Assembly (NCBI GenBank): GCA_963717155.1
Contig: OY970326.1
Coordinates: forward strand, 558,001-622,000
Direction of reading: 5' to 3'
DNA from: G963717155 sp963717155
GTDB taxonomy: Bacteria; Actinomycetota; Thermoleophilia; Gaiellales; JALYLC01
DNA: 64,000 nucleotides
The notes beneath the pieces are model-generated. The model saw only the letters and a program-made list of their open reading frames with translations, was not told the origin of the DNA and searched no databases. The position numbers and the translations under genes are program-made. This document shows, one piece after another, positions 37,556 to 45,464 of the stretch. Each line of letters begins with the position of its first letter. Positions within the stretch are counted from its first letter, which is position 1.

Positions 37556-39253
37556 TCACTCCGCCGCTGCCGTCTCGGGCGTGCGCGACGCGGCGACCCG
37601 CTCGGCCCGGTTGACTGCCGAGACCACGGCGCGCAGCGACGCGGTCACGATGCTCTGGTGGATGCCGACGCCCCACGTGACCTCGTCGTGTGAGTCGACC
37701 TCCACGTAGGCGGCCGCCTGCGCGCCCGCGCCTGCGCCGAGGGCGTGCTCGTGGTAGTCGCGGACGGAGACCCGCACGCCGAGGTCGTCTCCGAGTGCGG
37801 TGACGAACGCGGCGATCGGTCCGTTGCCCGAGCCCTCGACGACGTGCTCGACTCCCGCGAGCATCACGTTGGCCTCGATCTGGTCGACGTCACCGGCGCC
37901 ATCGCCCTGGACTCGGTAGCCGCCGAGCGCGAGGCGGCCCTCCGTGAGGTACTCGCCGACGAACGCGTCCCAGATCTGCGAGGCGGTCAGCTCGCCGCCC
38001 TCCGCGTCGACGATCCGCTGGACCGACCCGGCGAACTCGATCTGCAGGCGTCGGGGGAGATCGAGCTTGTGGTCGTGCTGCATCACGTACGCGACGCCGC
38101 CCTTGCCCGACTGGCTGTTGACCCGGATGATCGCCTCGTACGTGCGGCCGACGTCGGACGGGTCGATCGGCAGGTACGGGACCTCCCAGAGCCCGCCGGG
38201 CTCGGCGCGGCCGTGCGCCTCCATGCCCTTCTTGATCGCGTCCTGGTGCGAGCCGGAGAAGGCCGTGTAGACGAGCTCGCCGACGTACGGGTGACGCGGG
38301 TGGACGGGCAGCTCGTTGCACTCCTCGACGATGCGGCGCGCCTCGTCGATCTCGGACAGGTCGAGCCCGGGATCCACTCCCTGCGAGAACAGGTTCAGCG
38401 CGAGCGTGACGATGTCCACGTTGCCCGTCCGCTCGCCGTTGCCGAACAGCGTGCCCTCGACGCGCTCGGCGCCGGCCATCAGCGCGAGCTCGGTCGCGGC
38501 GACGGCGGCGCCGCGGTCGTTGTGCGGGTGCACCGACAGCTCGATCGCGTCGCGCTGCGAGACGTTGCGCGCGAACCACTCGATCCGGTCGGCGTACACG
38601 TTCGGAGTCGACATCTCGACGGTCGCGGGCAGGTTGAGGATCAGGCGACGCTGCGGCGTCGGTTCGAAGACGTCCATGACCGCCTCGCAGACCTCGAGCG
38701 AGTAGTCGAGCTCGGTGCCCGTGAACGACTCGGGCGAATACTCGAACCGCACGTCGCCGCCGAGCCGCTCGGCGTGCTCGCGACACCACTCGGCGCCCCG
38801 GACCGCGATCTGCTTGACGCCCTCGCGATCGAGGCGGAAGACGACCCGTCGCTGCAGCTCGGAGACCGAGTTGTAGAGGTGCACGATCGCCCTCGGCGCG
38901 CCGTCGATCGACTCGAACGTCCGCTCGATCAGGTGCTCGCGTGCCTGGGTGAGGACGACGATCGTCAGATCGTCGGGAATCAGCTCCTCCTCGATCAGCA
39001 CGCGCGTGAAGTCGAAGTCGGCCTTCGAGGCGGACGGGAACCCCACCTCGATCTCGTGGAAACCAAGCCGCACCAGCAGGTCGAACATGCGCCGCTTGCG
39101 CTCGCTGTCCATGGGGTTCACGAGCGCCTGGTTGCCATCGCGGAGATCGACCGAGACCCAGTTCGGGGCGTGGTCGATGACGCGGTCCGGCCACGTCCGA
39201 TCGGGCAGGTGGACGGTGGGGTAGTGCGCGTACTTGTGAAACGGCATCGTCAT
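37556..39253 (-). CDS. leuA: 2-isopropylmalate synthase (LeuA2-type)
   Basis: Protein of 565 residues. The catalytic barrel shows VSVDLRDGNQALVNPMD (metal Asp), EVGFPSASKADFDF, and SVHPHNDRGAAVAATELALMAGAERVEGTLFGNGERTGNVD with the HxH metal motif. The C-terminal LeuA dimer domain (about 425-545; LPRRLQIEFAGSVQRIVDAEGG onward) gives leucine feedback inhibition. The length and KYAHYPTVHLPDRTWPDR opening fit the actinobacterial LeuA2 group. It condenses acetyl-CoA and 2-oxoisovalerate. The ribosome site TTTGAGGAG lies 8 bases upstream. A leader with a Leu-rich peptide precedes it. Confidence 0.97.
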   Translation of the reverse strand: MTMPFHKYAHYPTVHLPDRTWPDRVIDHAPNWVSVDLRDGNQALVNPMDSERKRRMFDLLVRLGFHEIEVGFPSASKADFDFTRVLIEEELIPDDLTIVVLTQAREHLIERTFESIDGAPRAIVHLYNSVSELQRRVVFRLDREGVKQIAVRGAEWCREHAERLGGDVRFEYSPESFTGTELDYSLEVCEAVMDVFEPTPQRRLILNLPATVEMSTPNVYADRIEWFARNVSQRDAIELSVHPHNDRGAAVAATELALMAGAERVEGTLFGNGERTGNVDIVTLALNLFSQGVDPGLDLSEIDEARRIVEECNELPVHPRHPYVGELVYTAFSGSHQDAIKKGMEAHGRAEPGGLWEVPYLPIDPSDVGRTYEAIIRVNSQSGKGGVAYVMQHDHKLDLPRRLQIEFAGSVQRIVDAEGGELTASQIWDAFVGEYLTEGRLALGGYRVQGDGAGDVDQIEANVMLAGVEHVVEGSGNGPIAAFVTALGDDLGVRVSVRDYHEHALGAGAGAQAAAYVEVDSHDEVTWGVGIHQSIVTASLRAVVSAVNRAERVAASRTPETAAAE

Positions 39254-39320
39254 CGGTGGCTCCTCAAAGGCGGAAGGCTCGGCGTTGGACGCAGGTCTCC
39301 CGTGGGATTCGGGTGCGTGT

Positions 39321-39370
39321 GCGCCGGACGAGCGGCGCGTGGGCCGATGCCGCTTCCCCTACCGGGGAAG
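39321..39370 (-). promoter_or_regulatory. Hairpins of the leuA leader (attenuator-like)
   Basis: On the transcribed strand, CTTCCCC-GGTA-GGGGAAG (39353-39370) is a 7-bp stem that overlaps the last codons and stop of the leader peptide, and GCGCCG-CTCGTC-CGGCGC (39321-39338) follows 14 bases later. A ribosome stalled on the Leu codons would alter which helix forms. The exact terminator or ribosome-site-blocking structure cannot be fixed by eye. Confidence 0.6.
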
Positions 39371-39457
39371 GAGCGCGATGAGGCCGAGAAGGAGGGCGTC
39401 GCCAGGCGCGCCGGTGGTAATCCAGCGGAGCCCGAACGCGTGCGAGGCCTCGATCAC
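39359..39457 (-). CDS. Leucine-rich leader peptide of the leu/ilv operon
   Basis: An open frame of 32 residues starting at GTG 39457 and ending at TAG 39359-39361. Its second half reads ALLLGLIALLPR: six Leu and one Ile in ten codons (CTC CTT CTC GGC CTC ATC GCG CTC CTT), just before the hairpin that overlaps the stop codon. This is the expected design of an attenuation peptide sensing leucyl-tRNA. The predicted transcription start lies within a few bases of the GTG, so translation may be leaderless. No homologue claim is made; the call rests on composition, position and the adjacent promoter. Confidence 0.75.
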   Translation of the reverse strand: MIEASHAFGLRWITTGAPGDALLLGLIALLPR

Positions 39458-39465
39458 GTGTGCCA

Positions 39466-39494
39466 ATGGTAGCCGGGCAAACGCTTTCGGTCAA
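39466..39494 (-). promoter_or_regulatory. Promoter of the leu/ilv operon
   Basis: On the minus strand TTGACC (39489-39494) and TACCAT (39466-39471) are separated by exactly 17 bases, a good fit to the housekeeping sigma-factor consensus. The predicted start point, about 39458-39460, is next to the leader peptide GTG at 39457. Confidence 0.7.
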
Positions 39495-39513
39495 TCATGA
39501 CCGACGGGGGCGC

Positions 39514-40902
39514 TCAGCCGATTTGCATGCGTTTCTCGGCGTGCGGCAGCACCTCGTCGAGCACGGCGACCGCCTCGTCGATCTCGGCGCGCCCCGCAAT
39601 CAGCGGGGGCGAGAGCTGGATGACGGGATCGCCGCGGTCGTCCGCGCGGCAGATCAACCCGCCGGCGAAGAGCGCCTCCGAGAGGAATCCGCGAAGGAGC
39701 ACGTCGCACTCCTCGGCGCTGAAGCTCTCGCGCGTCTCCTTGTTCTTGACGAGCTCGAGCGACTTGAAGTAGCCGGTGCCGCGTACGTCTCCGACGATCG
39801 CGTGGCGTTCCTTCAGCGCCATCAGCTGCTCGTGGAAGTAGCCCTCGTTGCGCCGGACGTTCCCGAGCACGTCCTCGCGCTCCATGATCTCGATGTTCCG
39901 GAGGCCGACCGCCGTCGCGACGGGGTGCCCGCCGAACGTGATCCCGTGCAGCCACGTGCCGCCGGCCAGGAACGGCGCGGCCACCTTGTCCGAGATCAGC
40001 ACGGCGCCGAGCGGCTGATACGCCGACGTCAGCCCCTTCGCGGTCGTGATGATGTCGGGCTCGAAGTCGTACCTGGTGGCACCGAACCACTCGCCGAGCC
40101 TGCCGAACGCGCAGATGACCTCGTCGGACACCTGCAACACCCCGTAGGTGTCGCAGATCTCGCGCACGCGCTGGTGGTAGCGGGGGTGCGGCGTGAACGT
40201 GCCGCCGGAGTTCTGCACGGGCTCGGTGATCACCATCGCGACACTGTCCGGCCCCTCGAACTCGATCGCCTCCGCGATCTCGTCGGCGCAGCCGAGCGTG
40301 CACTCGGGCTTGTCCGCGCAGTACTTGCAGCGGTAGCGGTTCGTGTTCGCGACATGCCGCACGCCGGGGATGAGCGGCTCGAACGGTGTGCGGATCGAGG
40401 AGATGCCGGTGATCGAGAGCGCGCCCATCGTCGTGCCGTGGTAGGCGAGCTTCCGTGCGATCACCTTGCGCCGCATCGGCTGTCCGCGGTGCGCGTGGTA
40501 CTGGCGCGCGAGCTTCCAGGCGGCCTCGACCGACTCGCTGCCGCCCGAGACGAAGAAGGAGCGGTTGATGTTCGCCGGCGCGATCTCGGCGAGCTTCTCG
40601 GCGAGCTCGATCGCCGGAGGATGGGCGTACGTCCAGTTCGTGTAGAACGGCAGGCGCCGCATCTGCTCGGCCGCGACCTCGCCGAGCTCGTCGCCGTGCG
40701 AGTAGCCGATCTGCACCGTGAAGAGCCCGGCCAGCATGTCGAGGTAGCGGCGGCCCTGCGTGTCGTAGAGGTGACACCCCTCGCCGCGGACGATCACAGG
40801 GACGTCGCGGTCCTCGTAGTTCGCCGTGGTCGAGAAGTGAAGCCAGAGGTGTTCCTTGGCCGCCCGCTGCAACGCCTCGTGTGTGCTTGCCTCGATCGCC
40901 AC
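39514..40902 (-). CDS. Class III (omega-type) aminotransferase
   Basis: Protein of 462 residues. FSTTANYEDRDVPVIVRGEGCHLYDTQGRRYLDMLAGLFTVQIGYSHGDEL is split as the opening strand pattern, then SFFVSGGSESVEAAWKLARQY (phosphate cup), KLAYHGTTMGALS, ITEPVQNSGGTFTP, VSDEVICAFGRLGEWFG (cofactor Asp) and ITTAKGLTSAYQPLG with the PLP Lys, and GGTWLHGITFGGHP. This is the beta-alanine/omega-amine:pyruvate type. An odd Cys cluster (CKYCADKPECTLGCADE, about residues 195-212) is inserted, four Cys that could bind a metal. The GTG at 40902 follows AAGGAG closely; an upstream GTG at 40923 would overlap a palindrome. Divergent from the next aminotransferase. Confidence 0.88.
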   Translation of the reverse strand: MAIEASTHEALQRAAKEHLWLHFSTTANYEDRDVPVIVRGEGCHLYDTQGRRYLDMLAGLFTVQIGYSHGDELGEVAAEQMRRLPFYTNWTYAHPPAIELAEKLAEIAPANINRSFFVSGGSESVEAAWKLARQYHAHRGQPMRRKVIARKLAYHGTTMGALSITGISSIRTPFEPLIPGVRHVANTNRYRCKYCADKPECTLGCADEIAEAIEFEGPDSVAMVITEPVQNSGGTFTPHPRYHQRVREICDTYGVLQVSDEVICAFGRLGEWFGATRYDFEPDIITTAKGLTSAYQPLGAVLISDKVAAPFLAGGTWLHGITFGGHPVATAVGLRNIEIMEREDVLGNVRRNEGYFHEQLMALKERHAIVGDVRGTGYFKSLELVKNKETRESFSAEECDVLLRGFLSEALFAGGLICRADDRGDPVIQLSPPLIAGRAEIDEAVAVLDEVLPHAEKRMQIG

Positions 40903-40925
40903 CGGACTCCTTCGCCGCTCCACGA

Positions 40926-40942
40926 CCCCGCTACTAGCGGGG
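40926..40942. promoter_or_regulatory. 17-base palindrome between divergent aminotransferases
   Basis: CCCCGCTA-C-TAGCGGGG is a perfect dyad with 8-base arms around a single central base, 24 bases upstream of the minus-strand aminotransferase start and 74 bases before the plus-strand one. Its place between two divergent genes suggests an operator; the cognate regulator is not known. A terminator is less likely here. Confidence 0.5.
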
Positions 40943-41015
40943 CACGCTATCAGCCGGGTACAGTTGCGAACGGCGCGGGGCGCGCCACACGGCAGTCCGA
41001 CTTCCGGGAGCGAGC

Positions 41016-42308
41016 ATGGCCGTCAAGCCCACGACCGGCGCGGAGACCGCGCGATTGAGCGAGGCGCGCGAGCGCTACGTCGCGGCAGGAGTCGCGACGA
41101 GTGGGTTGTTCGTCGAGCACGCCCACGGCGCGACGATCGTCGACGTCGACGGCCGCGAGTACATCGACTTCGTCGGTGGCATCGGCGTCCTGAACGGCGG
41201 ACACACACCCGAGCCGGTGGTCGCGGCGATCCGCGAGCAGGCGGAGCGCTACCTGCACCAGTGCTTCTCGGTTGCGATGTACGAGCCGTACGTCGAGGTG
41301 TGCCGGCGTATCTGCGAGCTCCATCCGGGAAGCTTCGCGACGAAGGCGCTCCTCCAGAACTCGGGCGCCGAGGCCGTCGAGAACGCGGTCAAGATCGCCC
41401 GGTACGCGACCGGCCGCGACGCGATCGTGTGCTTCGATCAGGCGTTCCACGGGCGCACGCTGCTCACGATGACGCTGACCTCGAAGGTCATGCCGTACAA
41501 GAAGGGCTTCGGCCCGTTCGCGCCCGAGGTGTACCGCGCAGCCTCGCCGTGGCCCTACCGCGGAATCGGCACCGACGAGGCGCTCGCGTCGGTGCGCAAG
41601 CTGTTCAAGAGCCAGGTCGACCCGCACTCGGTCGCCGCGATCATCTACGAGCCCGTGCAGGGCGAGGGCGGCTTCCTTCCGGCGACCCCGGGGTTCCTGG
41701 AAGGGCTCCAGGCGATCTGCCGCGAGTACGGGATCGTGTACATCGACGACGAGGTGCAGTCCGGGATGGGACGCACCGGCGAGGTGCTCGCCGTCGACCA
41801 CTTCGACGGGGTCGAGCCCGATCTCGTGGTCTGGGGCAAGAGCCTCGGCGGCGGCCTGCCGCTCGCGGGCGTCTCGGGTCGCGCAGAGCTGATGGACGCG
41901 TCGCACGTCGGCGGTCTCGGAGGCACGTTCGGCGGGAACCCACTGTCGTGCGTCGCGGCGCTTGCGACCCTCGATCAGCTCGTCGCGCCGGGTTTCCTCG
42001 AGGACGCACGGTCGCTGGGAGAGCATCTGCACGCCCGCCTGCGGGAGATCGCCTCGCGTCGCCCGCAGATCGGCGACGTGCGCGGCCTCGGCCCGATGGT
42101 CGCGATCGAGCTCGTCTCGGATCCCCTCACCAAGGAGCCCGACGCTGCCGCGACGGCGCGCGTCGTCGCGCTCGCACGCGAGCGCGGGCTGCTGCTGATG
42201 GCGGCCGGCATCTACTCGAACGTGATCCGGGTGCTCGTGCCGCTCGTGGCCGACCCCGAGCAGGTCGAGGCGGGCCTCGAGATTCTCGACGGCGCGCTCG
42301 CAGCCTGA
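41016..42308 (+). CDS. 4-aminobutyrate-type class III aminotransferase
   Basis: Protein of 430 residues. HGATIVDVDGREYIDFVGGIGVLNGGHTPEPVV, then LLQNSGAEAVENAVKIARYATGRD (phosphate cup), FDQAFHGRTLLTMTLTSK, IIYEPVQGEGGFLPATPGFL, IDDEVQSGMGRTGEVLAVD (cofactor Asp), LVVWGKSLGGGLPLAGVSGR (PLP Lys) and GTFGGNPLSCVAALATL match GabT-like enzymes closely. They transfer the amino group of GABA or similar omega-amino acids to 2-oxoglutarate. Substrate breadth in this family is wide, so other omega-amines are possible. Divergent from the second aminotransferase, with a binding lipoprotein overlapping its stop. Confidence 0.9.
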   Translation: MAVKPTTGAETARLSEARERYVAAGVATSGLFVEHAHGATIVDVDGREYIDFVGGIGVLNGGHTPEPVVAAIREQAERYLHQCFSVAMYEPYVEVCRRICELHPGSFATKALLQNSGAEAVENAVKIARYATGRDAIVCFDQAFHGRTLLTMTLTSKVMPYKKGFGPFAPEVYRAASPWPYRGIGTDEALASVRKLFKSQVDPHSVAAIIYEPVQGEGGFLPATPGFLEGLQAICREYGIVYIDDEVQSGMGRTGEVLAVDHFDGVEPDLVVWGKSLGGGLPLAGVSGRAELMDASHVGGLGGTFGGNPLSCVAALATLDQLVAPGFLEDARSLGEHLHARLREIASRRPQIGDVRGLGPMVAIELVSDPLTKEPDAAATARVVALARERGLLLMAAGIYSNVIRVLVPLVADPEQVEAGLEILDGALAA

Positions 42309-43420
42309 CCCGGCGGACGGCGTTCGCGGTCGCGCTCGCGGCGCTCGCCGCGGCGGTCGTGAGCGGCTGCGGCAACAGCGGCGGCGAGAGTCTCTCGAGC
42401 ACGACGGCCTCGACCGCTGTCACCACAGCTCCGACCCCTCCGACCTCGACCGTGCCGGAGGGGGCGCTCGACGTCGCCGCTCCCGCCGGTGCGTTCCCGA
42501 ACGGCGTGATCGCCGGCTTCGAGCGCTTCTCGGGGTGCCAGGTCGCGCTGCAGGGATGGCCTGCGGCGAGTGAGCCGTCGCGCCTGCGTCGGGCCCTCGG
42601 CACCATCGACCTCGTGGCGGTGCGCGCCGACGCCGTGCGAGCGCGTGCGAGCAAGGGCCTTCTCGCTCCGATCGACTCGGGCGCGATCGACGGTATCGGC
42701 CGGGTCGCCTCGAGGATCCGCAAGCTGCAGGCCGTCGGGCTGAACGGCAGTACGTATGCGGTTCCCTACGCGTGGGAGCCGCTCGCGCTCCTCTCCCGCG
42801 ACTCCGCGTTCCCGGACGGGCCACCGACCAGTCTGCGCGTGCTGTGGGAGCCGGCCCGGGCGGGCTCGGTCGCCATCCCGGACGACCCGCTGACGCTGGC
42901 GACCGCCGCGCTGTCGGTCGGGGTCAATGACCCGTTCGCACTGGATGCGGCCGACCTCAGCGCGTCCGACGAGCTGCTCCGCCTCGCTCGTGTGTCACAT
43001 CGCTGGAGCTCGGCGGCGTCGTTGGAGGCGCTGTTCGCCTCCGGCGCGGTCACGGTTGCGCTCGGTCCCCCGCGCGTTGCCCTCGCCCTGCGCGGTCGCG
43101 CACCGGTCACGGCCACGATTCCCGTCGAGGGTGCCGTCGGGCTCGTGCGGACGCTCGCGATGCCGGTGCGGGCTCCGCACCCCGTCTGCGCCTCCCGGTT
43201 CCTGTCCTACATGCTCCAGCCGCCCGTCCAGGCGGCGATCGGGTCGGCCAGCGAGCTTACGCCGGTCGTGTCCGCGTCGTGTCGCGCGCTCGGGAGCCGG
43301 CGTTGCACCGCGCTTCACGCCGGCAATCAGTGGGGGCCGCGCATGCAGTTCGCCCGGCCACCGGTCGCGCCGGCGGTTCCCTGGTCGAGCTGGCTGGCCG
43401 ACTGGCGCTCGCTGCCCTGA
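42305..43420 (+). CDS. ABC-type extracellular solute-binding lipoprotein
   Basis: About 371 residues. The lipoprotein signal (AFAVALAALAAAVVSGCG with lipobox VSGC) is preceded by an Arg pair (TRRT), a possible Tat-like start. A Ser/Thr-rich linker follows, then a periplasmic-binding-protein core (GVIAGFERFSGCQVALQGWPA; IDLVAVRADAVRARASKGLLAPID; AVPYAWEPLALLSRD) as in polyamine or iron type binding proteins. No ATG, GTG or TTG lies at the right place; the only fitting start is CTG at 42305, overlapping the previous stop. Rare start codons are plausible when coupled. No permease genes follow, so it may serve another transporter. Confidence 0.72.
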   Translation: MTRRTAFAVALAALAAAVVSGCGNSGGESLSSTTASTAVTTAPTPPTSTVPEGALDVAAPAGAFPNGVIAGFERFSGCQVALQGWPAASEPSRLRRALGTIDLVAVRADAVRARASKGLLAPIDSGAIDGIGRVASRIRKLQAVGLNGSTYAVPYAWEPLALLSRDSAFPDGPPTSLRVLWEPARAGSVAIPDDPLTLATAALSVGVNDPFALDAADLSASDELLRLARVSHRWSSAASLEALFASGAVTVALGPPRVALALRGRAPVTATIPVEGAVGLVRTLAMPVRAPHPVCASRFLSYMLQPPVQAAIGSASELTPVVSASCRALGSRRCTALHAGNQWGPRMQFARPPVAPAVPWSSWLADWRSLP

Positions 43421-43428
43421 GGGCGGTG

Positions 43429-43602
43429 CTAAGCCGCGTGGGCCTCGGACTCGGGACTGCGCCCGTCCTGCAGGGCCGAAGGGTGCGGGCGACGCTCTGC
43501 GGCCTCGTCGGCGTCGTCATCCTCGGCGGCCCCGCTGCCGAGCACCCGTACGTCGGGCGAGCGCCGTCCGTACAGCTTCTCCCACGCCTGTTGCTCGGTC
43601 AT
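43429..43602 (-). CDS. Small hypothetical protein
   Basis: Frame of 57 residues from ATG 43602 (MTEQQAWEKLYGRRSPDVRV) with a good ribosome site (GGAGACAG) just before it. Acidic stretch (AAEDDDADEAAERRP), no hydrophobic segment. It follows the 139-residue gene at 43656-44075 on the same strand, 54 bases further on, so may be co-transcribed. Neither has a recognised family. Coding status is moderately supported only by the start signals. Confidence 0.45.
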   Translation of the reverse strand: MTEQQAWEKLYGRRSPDVRVLGSGAAEDDDADEAAERRPHPSALQDGRSPESEAHAA

Positions 43603-43655
43603 CTGTCTCCGCATGGGCGAATCGTGACGCCCGCGCCGGACAGACCCTGAGAAGC

Positions 43656-44075
43656 TCAGGCGTTCTCGTTCTCGTCGCCGGCGAGCAGCTCGCCCCAGCG
43701 TGGGTCGTCCAGCTGTCCGGGAACGTCCGCGCCGAGCAGGCCGCGTACCTCCTCGCGCAGATCCTCCGGAAGGCGCGTGAAGCACGCGCCGTTCTCGCCC
43801 ACCACGAGCGATCCGCGCGAGAGCAGACGCCGGTGGACACCGCGCTCGAGCAGCCGATCGAGGATCTCTGGGCCCTTCTTGCCCTCGCGCGCGCCCTCCG
43901 CCAGCGTCAGTAGGAGGTCGTCGGCGGCGAGGTTGAGATCGGTCGCCTCGTTGATGAGCGCCACGGCGTTTCGCGCGTGGTCGCGCGCTCGCTCCGACGA
44001 CCCTCCACGGAGTGCGACGTTGAGGCTTCGCAGCTGGCGCTGCAGCGGCCCGTTCACGAGTTCGAGGCTTTGCAT
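43656..44075 (-). CDS. Hypothetical helical protein
   Basis: Protein of 139 residues from ATG 44075 (MQSLELVNGPLQRQLRSLNV). It is rich in Leu, Arg and Glu with amphipathic helices (ERARDHARNAVALINEATDLNLAADDLLLTLAEGAREG; GPEILDRLLERGVHRRL) and a C-terminal part (GACFTRLPEDLREEVRGLLGADVP) that looks like a small interaction domain. I do not recognise a family. The frame remains open upstream to 44252, but that part is antisense to the NlpC/P60 gene start. Lies divergent from the NlpC/P60 gene. Confidence 0.6.
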   Translation of the reverse strand: MQSLELVNGPLQRQLRSLNVALRGGSSERARDHARNAVALINEATDLNLAADDLLLTLAEGAREGKKGPEILDRLLERGVHRRLLSRGSLVVGENGACFTRLPEDLREEVRGLLGADVPGQLDDPRWGELLAGDENENA

Positions 44076-44185
44076 CAGGGCGCCACCGTACAGCCGAACG
44101 CCCCGCTTCGGGTAGTCCCCCGATGGGGTGAAACGACCCGCTGATGATGGGCGAACGCCGAATGCGTCTGGTAGGGTGGGCACCC

Positions 44186-45394
44186 ATGAGCACCGACCGC
44201 GGCCTCCGCGGGGCTCCCGACCGAGCCCTCGGAATCCGGATCGCGGCGCCACTCGCGCTTCTGCTCGCGCTCCTGACCCCGGCCATTCTCGCCCCGGCGG
44301 CGAGCGCGGACACGATAGCTGCGAAGCGCCAGGAAGCGAACCGGGTTTATCACCAGATCGTCCAGTCTCAGCAACAGCTGGAGTCGGTCGTCCAGCAGTA
44401 CGACCAGGCCACGGAGCAGTTGCACACGACCCAGGCCGCGATCCGGTACAACAAGTCGCGGCTGCACGCGGCGAAGCGCAACCTCCACAGCGCCCAGAGC
44501 GATCTCGAGGGTGCGTTGGTCGCCGCCTACAAGCAGGGCGAGCCAGATGCGCTGCAAGCGGTCCTCGCGTCGAAGTCGCTCAGCCAGATGATGGATGAGA
44601 TCGATCTGATGAAGCGCGCGACGCACTTCAACGCGTCGACGGTCGCTCGTGTCAACCACTACAAGTCCGAGGTCATCAAGCGCCAGAACGTGCTGGCGCA
44701 CGAGCGCACCCGGCGCACCCGCGTGGTCAAGGTGCAGCGCGCACGCAAGCTCCAGATCACGTACGCGATCCAGCAGCAGGAGAACACGCTGGCGAGCGTC
44801 AAGGCCGACATCCGCCAGCTGATCATCCAGCGCCAGCAGGCCGAGCGGGCCGCGGCCCGGGCTCGTGCGCTCGCCGCGTCGCGCATGCTCGCATCGGAGC
44901 AGGCCGCGAACCAGCAGTCGCAGACCAGCGGGTTGACGACCGGCCTCGGCGCACAGGCGGACGCTCAGGCGGCTCCCGACGTGGGTGCTCCCGCGGCCTC
45001 GTCGAGCGATGCCACGCAGGCGGCTCCGCCTGCCTCGTCCGCCGGAGCCCAGGCGGCCCAGATCGCGCTCGGCGAGCAGGGCATCCCGTACGTCTACGGC
45101 GGCTCGTCTCCGTCGGGCTTCGACTGCTCCGGACTCGTGATGTGGGCCTACGGGCAGCTCGGGATCTCGCTGCCTCACTACACGGGCTCGCTCTGGAACT
45201 CCGGCACACACGTCTCGCAGGATCAGCTCGAGCCAGGCGACCTGGTGTTCTTCCACGGCGAGTCGCACGTCGGCATCTACATCGGGAACGGCGAGTTCGT
45301 CCACGCGCCGCACACCGGCGATGTCGTGAAGGTGTCGAGCCTCAGCGAGTCCTGGTACTCGGGCGGCTACGACGGGGCCGTCCGCATCGGCTAG
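44186..45394 (+). CDS. Secreted NlpC/P60 peptidoglycan endopeptidase with coiled-coil
   Basis: About 402 residues. Signal peptide (IRIAAPLALLLALLTPAILAPAASA), long coiled-coil region at about 45-235 (EANRVYHQIVQSQQQLESVVQQYDQATEQL and on) typical of RipA/CwlO-type hydrolases, an Ala/Gln/Ser linker, and a C-terminal NlpC/P60 domain: ALGEQGIPYVYGGSSPSGFDCSGLVMWAYGQ with catalytic Cys, SHVGIYIGNGEFVHAPHTGDVVK with the His residues. It cleaves D-Glu-diaminopimelate bonds in peptide stems. The coiled coil probably mediates autoinhibition or recruitment by an FtsEX-like complex. Start chosen at ATG 44186 since upstream residues lack coding character. Confidence 0.92.
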   Translation: MSTDRGLRGAPDRALGIRIAAPLALLLALLTPAILAPAASADTIAAKRQEANRVYHQIVQSQQQLESVVQQYDQATEQLHTTQAAIRYNKSRLHAAKRNLHSAQSDLEGALVAAYKQGEPDALQAVLASKSLSQMMDEIDLMKRATHFNASTVARVNHYKSEVIKRQNVLAHERTRRTRVVKVQRARKLQITYAIQQQENTLASVKADIRQLIIQRQQAERAAARARALAASRMLASEQAANQQSQTSGLTTGLGAQADAQAAPDVGAPAASSSDATQAAPPASSAGAQAAQIALGEQGIPYVYGGSSPSGFDCSGLVMWAYGQLGISLPHYTGSLWNSGTHVSQDQLEPGDLVFFHGESHVGIYIGNGEFVHAPHTGDVVKVSSLSESWYSGGYDGAVRIG

Positions 45395-45464
45395 CGCTCC
45401 TTCCAACGCAGTTATCGGTAAGTATTTGACCCAGGGAACCACGCTGCCTGGGGGATGAGCTGCA

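Noticed and set aside
37745..39472. Long plus-strand open frame of 575 codons opposite leuA
   Set aside because: It is antisense to a well-conserved enzyme; in very GC-rich DNA the opposite strand is often open. No family motif or ribosome site.
43279..43650. Plus-strand frame of 123 codons at the end of the binding lipoprotein
   Set aside because: Overlaps the lipoprotein gene in another frame and is antisense to the small gene at 43429; no coding features.
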